Assembly (NCBI RefSeq): GCF_000264905.1
Contig: NW_006763147.1
Span: 62,001-126,000 of the forward strand
DNA: 64,000 bases
Direction of reading: 5' to 3'
Origin: Stereum hirsutum FP-91666 SS1
Lineage: Eukaryota > Basidiomycota > Agaricomycetes > Russulales > Stereaceae
Shown: positions 10,990 to 23,350 of the stretch, in pieces
Layout of the letters: each line of letters opens with the position of its first letter
How positions within the stretch are numbered: position 1 is the stretch's first letter
Made by a program: the position numbers and the translations under genes
Notes under the pieces: generated by a model
Database searches by the model: none
What the model was told of the DNA's origin: nothing
The model's input: the letters and a program-made list of their open reading frames with translations, nothing else

Positions 10990-13900
10990 CTATTGTAATA
11001 ACCCAACCTTCTTCCAATACGCCATCCACATCTCGACGTCCTTTCTTTCCAGCTTCTTGATACCTTTCAACGTCGACGAGACCTGCACGGCCTTGTCCGT
11101 TGAAATAATCCCATCGCTAACCTCACCCATCTCCTGCTCGAAGAACTCAAGGAGCTTTATCGCAGGGTTATGTCTTGCTACTTCTTCATTCGCCCCTTGT
11201 GCTGCGGATCGGAGCTTGGACACCCACTCTTTATAGGGAATGATCGGTACGGCGAGGGCTTCGGAAGCGGTATGAGAGATAACATCCCAGGAGACTGTGT
11301 ACGGGTGGACGAGATGAAGTACGGGTTCATCGCTGCCCAGCATGTCCAACAAAACAGAGGCGGCAATGTCGACTGGGACGAAGGAAACGTTCTGTGATAT
11401 GTCGGTCTTGAGTAAAATACGGCACAGAAGGTAGGGATGCGTACCTCAACTCTGTGGGGTATAGCTCCGAGAACTTGCGAACCCTTCAACGTGACGGGAA
11501 CCCACTCTTTCTCATTCCAACCACCGGTCTTGCTGTCACCGCAGAGTTGGCCCACGCGGACAACGTTTGGCTTGAGGCCACTTTCCTTCGCAGCTCGTAG
11601 AAGTATGCTTTCCGCCACCCATTTACTTTCGCTGTAGCCATTCGCGACGGCAACCCTTGGATCGGTGATAGGAAGCTCAGGTACGGGTGAGAATGTAGAA
11701 TCTATAAAAGGGGTCAAGAAGGCAAGTTGAGGTAGGCTATTCAGGTCGACGTACGAAGGAATACCGATATCGAGCTGGTGAAGAGTATTGGTGGTGGCAA
11801 TGGGCGGGGCGAACTCAGTGAAAGATCGACCAAGTGGCGTACTCCCGCAACGAGCGGTTCGAACGAAGACAGAGAGAGGTTGAAATCAACGCGCCAAGCT
11901 GCCAGGATGTCAGATTTCGAACATAAGGCCCAAGGAAGTACTTACCATTATGGATAATGCTCGTCACAGAGTCCCGCATCTGTACGTCAAGTTGCTTTAG
12001 CGAAGCTTCTACACCCCTCACGAAAGGATGGGAGCTGGCGACATACCTCACCGAACAAGTCTGCTCCCACTCCAAGATCTTTTTTGCTGAAGTCAGCTTC
12101 GAAGAGCACGACCTTGTGGCCACATAACAACTCTACATCCAGTCCCCAGCTCTCGAACGCAGCCCTCTGTCTACCCACAACACTCTGTCTACCCACAACA
12201 CTGCCCGTTCCAGTCCTATTTAGCGCGTACACTCGAGTGACAGACTTCCGCTCTAACAACTGCGCCAACAGATGTGCTCCGAGGCGACCGGTGGTACCGG
12301 TGAGAAGGACGACCTCATCGATACTGGCGGCAGTTCCTTTCCCTTGTGGCGAATGGGAGGGGAAAGTGGAAGAGTAGGTTTCGAGCAGTGATTGCATAGC
12401 GGATACCTTGGCCTCGCTGATAGAATCGGGGGAGGCAGAAGCTGAAGCCAAGAAAGCGAGGATGAACGACGAGAGTGAAGTGATGGTGGGATTAGAGTAT
12501 ACGAAGTTGTTGGGGAGGTGAGCAGTAAGGACATTTGACGACTTTCTGAGCGCATGAATGACGGTATTGCGAATGTATGTTGCTTGTAGACTAAGCACGA
12601 CAACGTAAATTAGTTAGTATGGGAAGGACGAATCGGTAAAACTTGTAAATGTTGGTGCATACCTGTCACATCCTTCAAGGAAGAAATCGACGGTGTCAGC
12701 CAGTTGCAGCTTCATGACCTTTTCCACGACCTTCCTTACGAAGTCCTTCGTGGATTCGGAATTCCATGAATCAGGAGCTGGGATATCTTCTTGGGTCGAG
12801 TTCTTTATCGTCTCATACAAAGCTTCGATCTCATCTGCGTAAGCCCTGATAACAACGTGACGACGAGCGGTCATCTTGGAAGTGAGCTCAAACGGCTTCG
12901 ACGGTTTCGAAACCAGAATCATCTACGGCGAACAAGATCAGTCAACTTCGACTCCTTCAAGGAAAGGTAGGTGTAGAAGTTTGCCGACCTCCTTGAACAA
13001 TCGAGAGTGCGCAGGTGCGAAGTTGTTCAGCTGTTCGACAGTCGGCCTGTACCAATGATATGTTTTAAAACCTCCAAGAATCAATTGTCAGATGTCTTAC
13101 CAGATCTTGTTTCTGAAATCCGCCAACTTCGCTTCATCCGATGGGTCAAACGCGAACTCAGGCTTTGGATCAATCAAGACGCCATTTTGGAACTGGCCCC
13201 TGCCAAAGATCACAGCGGACGCCACATGGGGATCTTGCACAAATATTGACTCTACAGAAAGGGGCGAAAAAACCTCACAATTAGTCGTGAGAGTTACGTC
13301 GTAGAAATATAAACCCACCTAATGGCCCAGGATTGGTCTTGTGGCCGCCGTTGAGTAAGGCGATGTTGAGAACAGAGGACATTGAGGGAGTGATTGCGCA
13401 CCTTCTCACCGGTAGACAACATAATCTGGTCATCCGCCCTTCCATAGACTCTGTACAGTGTCGGTTCGGTAGGATGCCTTTGCAGTAAATCCGAAGTCCT
13501 GTACATCGGCCTCCCGTCGCTCGATGTTGTGTTCGTAGTGTTCGGTTCGAAATATTCGGTCCTCTAAGCCGTACATCTCCCATCAGTACCAACGAAATCA
13601 TTCCACGAGCGTCGGCGAGAGAAACGTTGAGATAGAAAGGAGGCGGGGAAGGTGGTGACTGGACGTACAATAACGCAGACTTCGAACAAGTCATCGCTTT
13701 CTTCTTGAGGAAGTAGCTCGTATGTAAGTTGTCGCGAGAGATGGAAATATGGCCAAGTATCTATGCTGGGCATTTCGGCAGGCATAGACGTGCTGATGCA
13801 CCCTACTTCCGTGCTGCATAAGACAGCAGTAAGAAATCATGAACTCGAAAGCTCATAGAACGAGATTGTGTGGACGTACGCGCCATAAAATGGGTAAAGA

Positions 13901-15513
13901 GCAACGCCCATGCTTGTGACCTTGTCTCCGATGGCCTTGTCTATTGGACCTCCCGAATACAACTGCCGTAGAATAAAATAGTGTTGCATAAGTGACCATC
14001 TTACTCCGCAGTGTGTGGACGAGTGTAGGAGACCGCTCACGTACAATAGCTCGCAAATTCTTGATGACTGGATAATTTTCTGGATCGCGCATCCATGCCT
14101 TGCATGAGTAAGGAAGAAGTCAGTTGATAGCAGTATAGCCGTATGACGTCAGATTAGGACCCACTTCGACAAACGAAGGAACACAGAACAATATCTCGCT
14201 CTTCGTCCTGATGATCCCTTCGAGGTAATTCTCCGGCGTTGGCATGATTGGTGGCGAGGACGGTTTGAAACACGCCATGACCACACCAGTCACGACCTAT
14301 GTTAGCCACCCGCTAAGTGAGATTTATGTTATAGGCCAAAGACAAGCAGCGCACCGTCCAGATAAAATTGACAGAACCCATCGAGTCTTAGCAAGACCGT
14401 AAATTCGAAGACAAAGCAAAAGATCTAAGAGCGGATACATACGGAAAAGCGGCGCCGTATGAACACCAAATACGGTACCACACAAATCACGTTCACCGTA
14501 AGCTGAGATATTCGGCACACGGGTCAGTCTATTTGTCAGATCTCAAGTGAGAAGATAAACTCGCCATGAGCCATAGTCCATTGCAGGAACGTTCGGTTCC
14601 TGACATAGATTGGCTTGGGAAAGGAGGTTGACCCTGTGTAGAAATGTAAATCGGGCGATTCCTACGAAACAAGAAACGATCATATGTAACATGACTTACC
14701 AGAAGAATGATAGATACAGACCGTTCTCTCCAGGTCCAATTTGGGGAACACCATTTCTTCCACCTTCGCTGCACCTGCACCTTCGTCGGAGATCTGTTCG
14801 TACTGTAACATCTGGAGCAAGTCGAGCTCGATACCGTCATCTTTCAGGATGAGTTGTGCATCGGAATAGAGGCGTTGCATGGCTGGATCAGAAGAGACAA
14901 ATAGCTGCGTGACGCCTACGCTCTTGACGAGATGGGCGACGGCAATGGCGGAATTTCGAGGTGAGATAGGAAAGGGCACAAGGCCGAGGCACATGATGGA
15001 GGCCATGGTGGCCCAGTAGGTGATTGTGTCTGCAATCCCCATTAAGCGACAAAGACGAACGTCAAAAAGTTAGTAAAAATATCGATGATATACGATCAGC
15101 CCCTATTTCAGCTATATGGGCTGCAGATACCACGCCACGCGAAAGATGATAAGATGTTCCGGGCACCACGGAAGAAACGTACCAGCGTTCGCCAAAATTC
15201 CAAGCACAGGTCCTGTCTGGGTTTTCCCCTTTCCTTCAGACCCATTCTCATACCGCCCACAATGCGCCTTCACTATCTTCGCAGCTCTCTTGATGATCCT
15301 AAACGCTTCTGGGTATTTGATCGTCCTCATCTCACCTTGTGGTCCATCCGCAAACACGAACAGAGGATGGTCAGGATTATGTTCTGCATTCCATCCGAAT
15401 AGTTCAGGAACGAGAATGGTGCCGTCTAATGGTGGCGGTCTGAAGGTAGGACAGTTCTGAGCTTGCGGCGTGGGGAGTTTATCGGGAATGAGGAAATGTG
15501 GTTTCGACGTCAT
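10990..15513 (-). CDS. Adenylate-forming reductase (NRPS-like, A-T-R)
   Basis: Activates a carboxylic acid as an adenylate, loads it on a carrier domain and releases it reductively. It starts at MTSKPHFLIPDK (15513) and stops at 10990. Early exons are 15513-15183, 15029-14700 and one starting at 14633; more than ten short introns follow. The A domain shows FPKPIY, YGERDLCG and the late motif YGRADDQIMLSTGEK with TNPGPLE. The carrier has the phosphopantetheine site FFLEGCDSLQAT, split by an intron. The reductase domain has the Rossmann motif LLTGTTGRLGAHLL, the catalytic GYSESK (YxxxK) and an SDR-type end. Splicing between about 14580 and 14280 is unclear; the HAMG-like motif expected after HTAPLF could not be located, so a micro-exon or local damage is possible. 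An 18-bp in-frame duplication lies after the Rossmann loop. The substrate is not predictable by eye. Confidence 0.85.
12165..12200. repeat. 18-bp perfect tandem duplication in the reductase domain
   Basis: Two identical 18-nt units (12165-12182, 12183-12200) add six residues, read as SVVGRQ twice, just after the NADP-binding fold of the adenylate-forming reductase. The frame is kept. Confidence 0.9.
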
Positions 15514-17093
15514 AGCCTAATCGTAGTTCGAGTGTAGATGAACCTGCAGCTCTCGAGATGATGCTGAGGAAGATAAGTGTATGCTTGTCACGAAAGACTT
15601 ATATACCTCTGTTCTAAACTCCGAGAACGATCGACCGACGTTGCGTCCACTTGGAAATCCGATGCGTGCGAGCAGGCGGCTACATTTCAGCGATATTCTA
15701 TCGGAAGGGACTCAGCCCCATGCAGCCGCCTCAGCCTCGGTAGAGTTCAGGCGTCATATTACGCAGAAATCCTGCTTTTCTTGCGCCTTCATATGCGTGA
15801 GCAAGAGGGAATGTGCGATGAATATCGGCGAAGAGCCAGGACTATGGGACACGGAACTTGAGAGACCAACACGTTAGCTCTACATTCGGAGATGTTTATA
15901 CTTTCGAAGCCACAACGAGCGTCCGAAACGCGTCTGGGTCGATCGAACAATGGGATACCGTGATCTACTGAAAAGAGGGATGTTGTTCACCAATGTAAGC
16001 CGTTTAAGTCCGGTCAAGTCGGCGTATAACCTTGAGAGGACGTACATGGTATGTATATTCGGCGCGATGCTTCGCGCGTCGACCCTGTCCCTCATCTTCC
16101 ACGCAAAGAGGTTCACACAGATGCGTCTGAACGCAAGAACATGTGCGAGAGAAAGGCTACTACCGTCGTCTACACAGCAGAAAATCGTTCCTTACGGCAC
16201 TCTCCGGGGTTGCGTACGAATAAGGCGTCTTTGTGGCGTTGTGCAAAAGCCTTGTGGCCCTCCTCTACTGTTTCTCTGATCATCGTTGCCGACCCGCGTG
16301 AGGGTACAACTGATATTTTATTTCTATTTAGTACTTTGAGGTTACTAACGGCAGGTTATTCTCTCGTCCATGAGCGCTGCTCGAGTCGGAGAATAGTGAC
16401 TTCCTCTCCAAGTTCGCGAACCGGTAGGTGACCCGAACCCATTGTCTGGGAGAGGAGCATTCGCCGGCACGCATCGGGGTATCAATTGAGAGCACACCAG
16501 GTCCGATGAGATGATGATAAATACGCACTGTTTCTTGGTCAGTCTATGCCGTAGCGTGACGGCTCCGAAAAACGCTTCTGTGAGAGCAAGTCTATTCCTA
16601 CTTGCGAAGTGATGAAAACCCTGCGACTCGTGATTCAGTAAAAGCCGATGGATTGGTCATGCCCAGAGCGGTGCGTTTCGGTCACCGACGTGTTATCTAG
16701 CATTACGCTCAGACGTGCGAGGGCCTGGCAGCAAGAAGGGGATGGACGGACAGGAAAAGTCGACGACAAAGCGCGTTAACGCAGGAACAGTAACGTTGAT
16801 ATGGGTCAATTACAAATGTACACGGAGATTGGTTTCTAGACTTCAGTGCCGCTCAAGCGGTAGAACGGGAGATGGAGATGATTATCGTCTGGGATCGTGC
16901 TCGAGTTGGATTGGGTTTCTAGACAGAGAGTGACGGAGAATGGTCCGGATCGCACCTGCAACAGAATTTCGTATATTAGAGAACGTAGGCAAGAGGAAAA
17001 AGAGTAGAACACCGACCGCCTCACGTTCAAGAATGCCTCGGTGCATGTCACTTCAACTCCACCACCGCTATACCGTCCTGACGGCAAGCACAC
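15514..17093. other. Intergenic region between reductase and GST copy 1
   Basis: About 1.6 kb without a recognisable gene. Short open frames on both strands show no family motif or splice continuity. It includes the promoter of the reductase and the 3' flank of the GST. Confidence 0.5.
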
Positions 17094-17998
17094 TCACTGC
17101 AACAACGCAGATGCCTTCGGATTGTGGTTCTCCAACTCATCTGCATACTCCCAAGCCTCACACTCGCTCACAAGCTTATTCCATCTCCCTCCATGCCACG
17201 AAGCCAATTCCGTCCACTCCGGGCTTCCCTTCCTATAAATCCTCTGCACCCAGATCAACCATGCCGCCATCACGAAATCCGCGTAAGACCGCACATCGCC
17301 CATCCAAAACGTCGTCGTCGTCCCATTCCAATTCATATACCCGTCGATCTTCGCTAGCCCAGCTTTCACCACGGCCCACATCTCCTGCTTCTCTTTATCT
17401 TCCGGCATCAACTCCTCGAGTTTCTTCCCCCAAGCTTTCTCTCGCGTCTCGCGGAAATATGTCTGGGACGCGGGATTGAGCTGATTGTGGATTTTCAGCA
17501 TCATCAACGGCCGAACGGGTGTGATGAATTTCTCCTTCCATACGTCCTCGAACAGGTTCAGCGCGGCCGCTCCGTTGAGAGGACCCTCCGGAAACAGTTT
17601 AGGCGTGTCGGGGTAGGTAGAGTCGAGGTATTGCGCGATGTGGCAGGATTCGGAGACATAGGTTTGGGTCTTGGGGTCGTATATGAACGGGACGGTGTAC
17701 AGAGGGTCCTTCTTGCCGTCCTTCAGTTTATATTCGGAGGGAGGGGCGCCGAGGCGCTCGCAAAGCGCTTTAATGTCCGGATATTCGACCCATTCTACTT
17801 TGTAGGGTATGCGTTTGTAGTTCAGAGAGAACCTGCCCAAATGTGTGTTGAAAATCGTGGGAGAGGACTGATAAAGATGATAGGGGTTTACCAAGACTGA
17901 GAGAATGCTTACCTCGTCTTCCAAGTGTTTGGAACCCATGCCTTGTCCTTCGTGGCATTTCCAGGGATATCGTAGAGCGTGATAACGTTGTCGGGCAT
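17094..17998 (-). CDS. Glutathione S-transferase-like protein, copy 1
   Basis: Two exons, 17998-17913 and 17832-17094, give 274 residues. The intron has a GTAAGC donor and CAG acceptor in phase 2. The N-terminal thioredoxin-like half starts MPDNVITLYDIPGNATKDKA and contains VPFIYDP followed by SESCHIAQYLDSTYPDTP, the pattern of fungal GSTs around the glutathione-binding site. The C-terminal half is helical (ADFVMAAWLIWVQRIYRKG). It resembles the basidiomycete etherase-like/UstS-like GST group, which acts on aromatic or metabolite substrates; the substrate is unknown here. The start is fixed by alignment with copy 2, whose first exon is also exactly 86 nt. A longer upstream reading to 18095 exists but runs through the intron. 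Confidence 0.9.
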
Positions 17999-19750
17999 GT
18001 TGAAGCGCTGTGCAGAGAGTACGATGGAATCGACAGGCGCTGGACGAGATGAGGATACGGAGGAGAGAGGATTTTGATGAGCCGAGTCGAGTCATGGTCG
18101 GAATGCCGCGCTGACGTCACCTGCCCAACGGACGCAAAAATTGGCCCACATGGCGCCACATAGGGCCCCTTCGCAAAAGTCCTCTCTGGCTTCAACGCAG
18201 GGAAAGTAGATAGCACAGTGAAAGGGAATCATCGAGCATATGGCCGTTTGTGCTGGTGCGGACCAACCGTGACCGGATCGAACCAATACTGTGACCATGT
18301 CTGAGAGCCGAGCAGTACAGATATCATAGTTTGTATGAAGCTGAGAGCATCGACGGAGCCAGGGTGAATCAGTGTACCTACCATATGTGATTCTGGCAAC
18401 CAGATAACCATGAAATCAGGAACGATGCGTGAGCGGATAGAGATATAGAGACGCACTGGTGAATACATGCAGTCTCGAACAAATGCAAGAGCGGCACAGA
18501 CAAACAGAGAGTGGCATATCGGCATGGATAGTTTCCAGTAGACACGACTAAGATATCCTGTAGCATGTCTTCCGACGTACCCCGCGAACAACTTATCCGT
18601 GGAGGTCGTGCAGCTCGGCATACCCTCACGGCAAGCAGAGAAAACAGAAGTCGGACGGGCCAAGTCCGTCGCAATTTGAGCACAAAGACCATACGTGCCC
18701 GAGTCTACGCGAGTTGAACCATCGTGCCGACAACCAATTCCTGAGGACGGTATGCAAAAGAGACGGCCGAGCAGAGAGACAAGCACAGGCAGGCGATAGA
18801 GGAGACGGAGACGGTGGACAAGAGAAAGAAAGGGAAGCCCGGTCTTCAGGCAGGATTCGGCTGTGACAGCACACGTGGCGGGCCGGCGGCTGGTTAGATT
18901 TGTGTCGATGTGGCGCCCGTGCGTGGCGAACAAGACAAGCGGCAAGTATTGAGCAATCAAGGAAGACCCAGAGCTAACGGTAATTTCCCGGGGGAAGCAT
19001 ACACGAAGGTGGAAAGCGACCTATATGAGACGAACGATAGCGATTTCCGGCCTGAGAGTAGGGCCCGAAGAGCGGCAAAGTCGTGCCAGAAGTGTTTCTA
19101 GAAGACTCTTTCAGCCCCATATCCTCGTCTCCATTCAGAGAAGAGCCTGAGTTGCTGAACGGACTGGAGGAACACTCGAACGGAATGCGAAGAAACCGAG
19201 ACATAGTGGGGAGAGTGACCCAAGGGTGACATCGACGGAAACGAGCGGAAACGGTTGATGGGTCCATTTTAAATGATGGATATATAGGAAAGAGGAATAC
19301 ATGGGCCTTCGGTTTCAGGATGGAAATCAACATGAGTCTGAAATGAAAGAGGAGAATCGTCGGATCGCGGCGTTGACGGCATAGGTCAATATAATTGATC
19401 CCGCGGCAGGCCGCCTTCTCTTAGAACGACTCCTGGCGATATATACTTGTATTTTCCGTGAGCGATGTATCTGGCTGTATCAAAGGATGTGAACTCACGA
19501 TTAAGCTGTCCGCGATGATATTGAGCCAATAACATACCCATTTGACCTGGCAGCAGTATAAAAGGTCCTGCACGACAATGCTACACATCACCACAAAACG
19601 CCGTCGTGTCCTCTCTGGTTTATTTAAGACGGTATTCCCAACATATTCACACTTTGCGTGTTTTTCTCTGGCGAAGCTAAGATGAACACGATATGAGCCT
19701 GTTCAAGCTATCAAGTTGCAATGAAAAAAGCAATAAGCAAAAACCTTCGA
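17999..19750. other. Intergenic region upstream of GST copy 1
   Basis: Contains the GST copy 1 promoter, which still resembles that of copy 2 for about 150 bp. A 243-codon minus-strand open frame (18229-18960) has no recognisable domain or ATG start and is not called. No repeat was seen. Confidence 0.5.
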
Positions 19751-20560
19751 TCAAAGGGCATACTGCATCTGACTGGTCATGCGCATATCGACGGCCAGCT
19801 CCCTCTCATAATCCACGGCTATAATCTCCTTCACCGCCACCTTCCACGATTCCGCCGCCTCCTTCCCCTCCTGACTCATCATCGGGGCGTACAACGCCTT
19901 GATATATTCCCAATGCTCCGGATACCAACCCGAGTGCTCCCAGTCGATGATCCCTGTCACGACATCCCCTTTGACCATGATGTTTCGAGGTGCAAGATCG
20001 CCGTGCGTGAACACGATGCGATGGCTATCAACCATCTGCGCACGAATTCCAGGAAGCTGAGTCTCGTCCATGAAAGGCTCCGCGGCACGGATAAGGTGAT
20101 CATTGAAGGCACTTTCGTCAGGAAAAGGGCCGAACGGCAATGATCTCACTCGCCCGTCCTTGCACACCGAATTGTTGAGCCCGCAGACCGCGCCACCGTG
20201 AGGAGAGGAAAGGGTGCGCAACTCCGAGATAAAGTGGTGCAGTTGTCGGACTATGTTGGCCCTTTGTTTACTGTCCAGATGAGCCCAGACGAGGTCAAGA
20301 GGATCTCCTGGTACGCGGCGCATGAGAAAGTACGCTCTGGAATTCTGCGCAGCTGCAATAACTCGCGGGACGGGAATCGAAGTTTGTCGTCTGATGAACC
20401 GCACAACATCGCCCTCGTTTACCCCGCGGGCCGGACTGCCTTTGAGAACGAAGCCTCCAGGCAGAAACTTGACCGTCGACGGGTACTTTTTCTCCCAATG
20501 TTTCCTATATGCAGAGGAAATACCATCGATGGCTTCGAGAGTTGCAGCAAGGACGCCCAT
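19751..20560 (-). CDS. Aminoglycoside phosphotransferase (APH)-family kinase
   Basis: Single exon, 269 residues, starting MGVLAATLEAIDG. The kinase-like fold is shown by the catalytic loop FTHGDLAPRNIMV (Brenner-type HGDxxxxN) and the metal-binding motif GIIDWEHSGWYPEHWEYIKA. The N-lobe has VVRFIRRQTSIPVPRVI followed by YFLMRRVPGDPLDLVW, typical of the large fungal APH/choline-kinase-like group that phosphorylates small molecules. There is no evidence for antibiotic resistance. It lies between the two GST copies in the same orientation. A GCCACAGTGGC palindrome lies 250 bp upstream. The protein is complete for a short member of the family. Confidence 0.9.
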   Translation of the reverse strand: MGVLAATLEAIDGISSAYRKHWEKKYPSTVKFLPGGFVLKGSPARGVNEGDVVRFIRRQTSIPVPRVIAAAQNSRAYFLMRRVPGDPLDLVWAHLDSKQRANIVRQLHHFISELRTLSSPHGGAVCGLNNSVCKDGRVRSLPFGPFPDESAFNDHLIRAAEPFMDETQLPGIRAQMVDSHRIVFTHGDLAPRNIMVKGDVVTGIIDWEHSGWYPEHWEYIKALYAPMMSQEGKEAAESWKVAVKEIIAVDYERELAVDMRMTSQMQYAL

Positions 20561-21086
20561 GGATGAAGATGATTCAATCTGTGAATGCCCTGTGAGCTGC
20601 TGCCAAGAGTGAGACTACGAAGGATATCTTGCCAGACACGCGAGAAGAGAGCCAGATAGGGCACGTTATACTTGAGGACTTCGCGATGATCTATGATAGC
20701 CCCGTACTGGCCACGGGAATGGGAGGAGTGGTGAGTGTGAATAGAGAGCAACGTTTGAATGTGACACGCGACCATGGAACGACTGCACGGGCGCTTCCGG
20801 ACCATTTCGCGCCACAGTGGCGCACTAGTGCTCTCAGCTCTGTTCATCCCGGTATCCTTCTATATTTCCACTCTATTGAGCAATTTCTCCATGTTACGGC
20901 TAGAATCTCGTCAAAAGGAGCGCGAAGAGCGGAAATAGATATCGACAAATATTCACGACGAGCCATGGTGAGAACACAGCATTGAAAAATCAAAATCCTT
21001 GATTGACCGAGCTCTACAGTACATAGCGTTTTGAAGACGAGCGCGCGATGGAGAGAGATGCATCTTGTCCTGACGCCAGAATATAC
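20561..21086. other. Intergenic region upstream of the APH-family kinase
   Basis: Promoter side of the kinase gene and 3' flank of GST copy 2. It holds one GCCAC-W-GTGGC palindrome and no gene. Confidence 0.5.
20811..20821. promoter_or_regulatory. GCCAC-W-GTGGC palindrome, site 2
   Basis: Part of a 15-bp palindrome GCGCCACAGTGGCGC (20809-20823), 250 bp upstream of the APH-family kinase start. Its position suits a transcription-factor site; the factor is unknown. Confidence 0.4.
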
Positions 21087-21983
21087 TCACTGCAACATCG
21101 CAGATGCCTTGGGGTTATGATTCTCCAACTCATCCGCATACTCCCAGTTCTCGAACTCGCTCACAAGCTTATTCCATCTCCCACCGTGCCACGCTGCCAA
21201 TTCCGTCCACTCTGGGCTTCCCTTCCTCCAAATCCTTTGCACCCAGACCAACCATGCCGCCATCACGAAATCCGCGTACGACCTCACATCGCCCCTCCAA
21301 AACGTTGTTGCCGTTCCATTCCAGTTCATATAGCCATCGATCTTTCCTAGCCCAGCTTTCACCGCAGCCCACATCTCCTTCTGCCTCTCCTTATCCTCTG
21401 GCATTAAGTCCTCGAGTTTCTTCCCGAGGTAGGCCTCACGTGTTTCACGAAAGAATGGTTGGGACGCAGGATTGAGCTGGTTATGGACTTTCAGCATCAT
21501 CAGCGGCCGGATGGGGGTGAGGAATTTCTCCATCCAGACGTCCTCAAACAGGTTCAGCGCAGCCGCGCCGTTGAGAGGACCCTCTGGAAACAGTTTGGGC
21601 GTATCGGGATATGTCGATTCGAGGTATTGTGCGATGTGAAAGGATTCTGATACATATGTCTGGGTCTTGGGATCGTAGATGAACGGAACGGTGTACAGAG
21701 GCTCGTTTTTGCCGTTCTTCAGCTGAAATTCGGAGGGAGGGACGCCAAGGCGCTCGCAAGTCGATTTAATGTCCGGGTATTCGACCCATTCTACTTTGTA
21801 TGGTATACGTTTGCTGTTCAGAGCGTATCTGATGAAAAGTTAGAAATATTGCGGTGGAGGATTGACAAGTGGGCATGGCACGATAACGGACGCTCACCTG
21901 GTCTTCCAAACGTTTGGAGACCAAGCCTTGTCCTTTGTGGCATTTCCGGGGATATCGTAAAGTGTGATAACGCTGTTGGACAT
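21087..21983 (-). CDS. Glutathione S-transferase-like protein, copy 2
   Basis: Two exons, 21983-21898 (86 nt) and 21828-21087, give 275 residues. The intron sits at the same codon and phase as in copy 1. The start MSNSVITLYDIPGNATKDKA and the core SESFHIAQYLESTYPDTP match copy 1, as do most residues to the common end NHNPKASAMLQ. One extra residue in KERQKEMW accounts for the length difference. It is a recent tandem paralog; upstream sequences also remain similar. No lesion was seen. The APH-family kinase gene separates the two copies, so the duplication was either larger with loss, or the kinase gene was inserted. Confidence 0.9.
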
Positions 21984-23350
21984 GTTAACGTGCTTTGTTT
22001 GGAGTACAGTCGAGTCGACAGGAGCTGAAGGAGATGAGAGGAATGGAGACGCAGAAGGGTTTTCGACGGACTGTGGCGAGGGGAGCGTGCGATTGTCGGA
22101 ATGCCGCAGTCGTGACATCACCCAACCCAGATTTAGGGGCAGCAGGCACTACCGCCACAGTGGCCCTTGTGCGTGAACTCGTGCGACGTCGCAAGCTTTA
22201 GAGGCACAGGCTGACGGGACACGATCAATGCGCTTCCTATAGCATTGCAGACAACATGAGCATGAAGACATTTCGAGTAGAGACAACATATGCCTTTTAC
22301 CATTGGCAAACCGCACGGAATATGAAGATTTTGCTGCATATCCAGTGGGATACAGCGAATAGCGTTATGGAGGAAAGAAAGAAGGTCCAGATAAAGAGGT
22401 TACTGTATGTTTGACGCCATGATTGGGATAACCTGTGTTCCTTTTTCGAAGGAAAGTTACCCAGGTATAGGCGTTGGCGAAGATAATTCGCGGATTGTTG
22501 ATGTATGTGACGATCATGCAGAAAATATCTCAGTGTTGAGTTTATCTTGGTCTGCCAAAATCTCGTCGGCTATAATCTATTCAATTGCAAAAAATCAGCC
22601 ACTATGTGCAATGGGATGAAGAATGGGGTAATGCGGGGTGAAGAGGGGAAGTTACTTGGCAGGCTTTACTACGGTCGTGCACATAAGGCTCACCGGCGAT
22701 GACCCATCAACCTAGCCTGATAGCAGCAACCCAAGTCTCGTAGCAGGGACCATATCATCAGACACATCGGCGTTTTGTAGCGAAACTTTCCAAGGAAATG
22801 CCTCCATCGTCAGGTTGAGTTGGGGCAGGTCGCGGTCAAATACAGAAGCGTGTGCATTTCACATGGCATTTGGTGTCCCGCCGGATTCCGCCGAGGCTCT
22901 CACCTATTTTGACGCGTCTTCTCAGAGCACAATTGGTGCACCCTTCGGGCCAACTGGCATTTATTCTTCCGAGTCGTCCTGCTTCAGGTATGCGCTAAGA
23001 ATGAAAATGACAATACTTACGTTGCTGGTAAATGAGTAACCAAGCAGAAGTTGGGTCACGCTTTTGGCGATCAATGAATGAGCAGGTGGCGCACAGCGTG
23101 GCAAGCTTGTGGCAAGCAGTGTCGAGCATCACGATCACACAACGAACGGTACGAGCCAGAGACGTATTCTTTGGGGAGCATGGCAGGCACTCAATGGTAG
23201 AGGAAGAAATTGTTTTCATCACCTGAGCTCAGATGACTCTCAAATATATAACGTTTACAAACCGAGCGCAACAGATAATAAAAAGAACAACGGAACCATA
23301 CCGCCTTTGCTGTCACCAGTACCTCTCCTTATATCTCGCTAATCCAGAGC
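21984..23350. other. Intergenic region between GST copy 2 and the laccase-like gene
   Basis: About 1.4 kb. It holds the GST copy 2 promoter with one palindromic site. No coding sequence recognised. Confidence 0.5.
22154..22164. promoter_or_regulatory. GCCAC-W-GTGGC palindrome, site 3
   Basis: GCCACAGTGGC, 171 bp upstream of the GST copy 2 start. In the corresponding place upstream of GST copy 1 there is only a diverged GCGCCACA half-site near 18149. Confidence 0.4.

Noticed and set aside
14470..14640. A 32-nt intron or a GC-AG intron in the adenylate-forming reductase
   Set aside because: Both would give a plausible reading, but 32 nt is below the usual minimum and the GC donor is a poor match; left unresolved rather than asserted.
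18229..18960. 243-codon open frame on the minus strand between GST copy 1 and the kinase gene
   Set aside because: It begins at a non-ATG codon, has no recognisable domain, is cysteine- and serine-rich in a way typical of random frames, and lies partly over the GST promoter.
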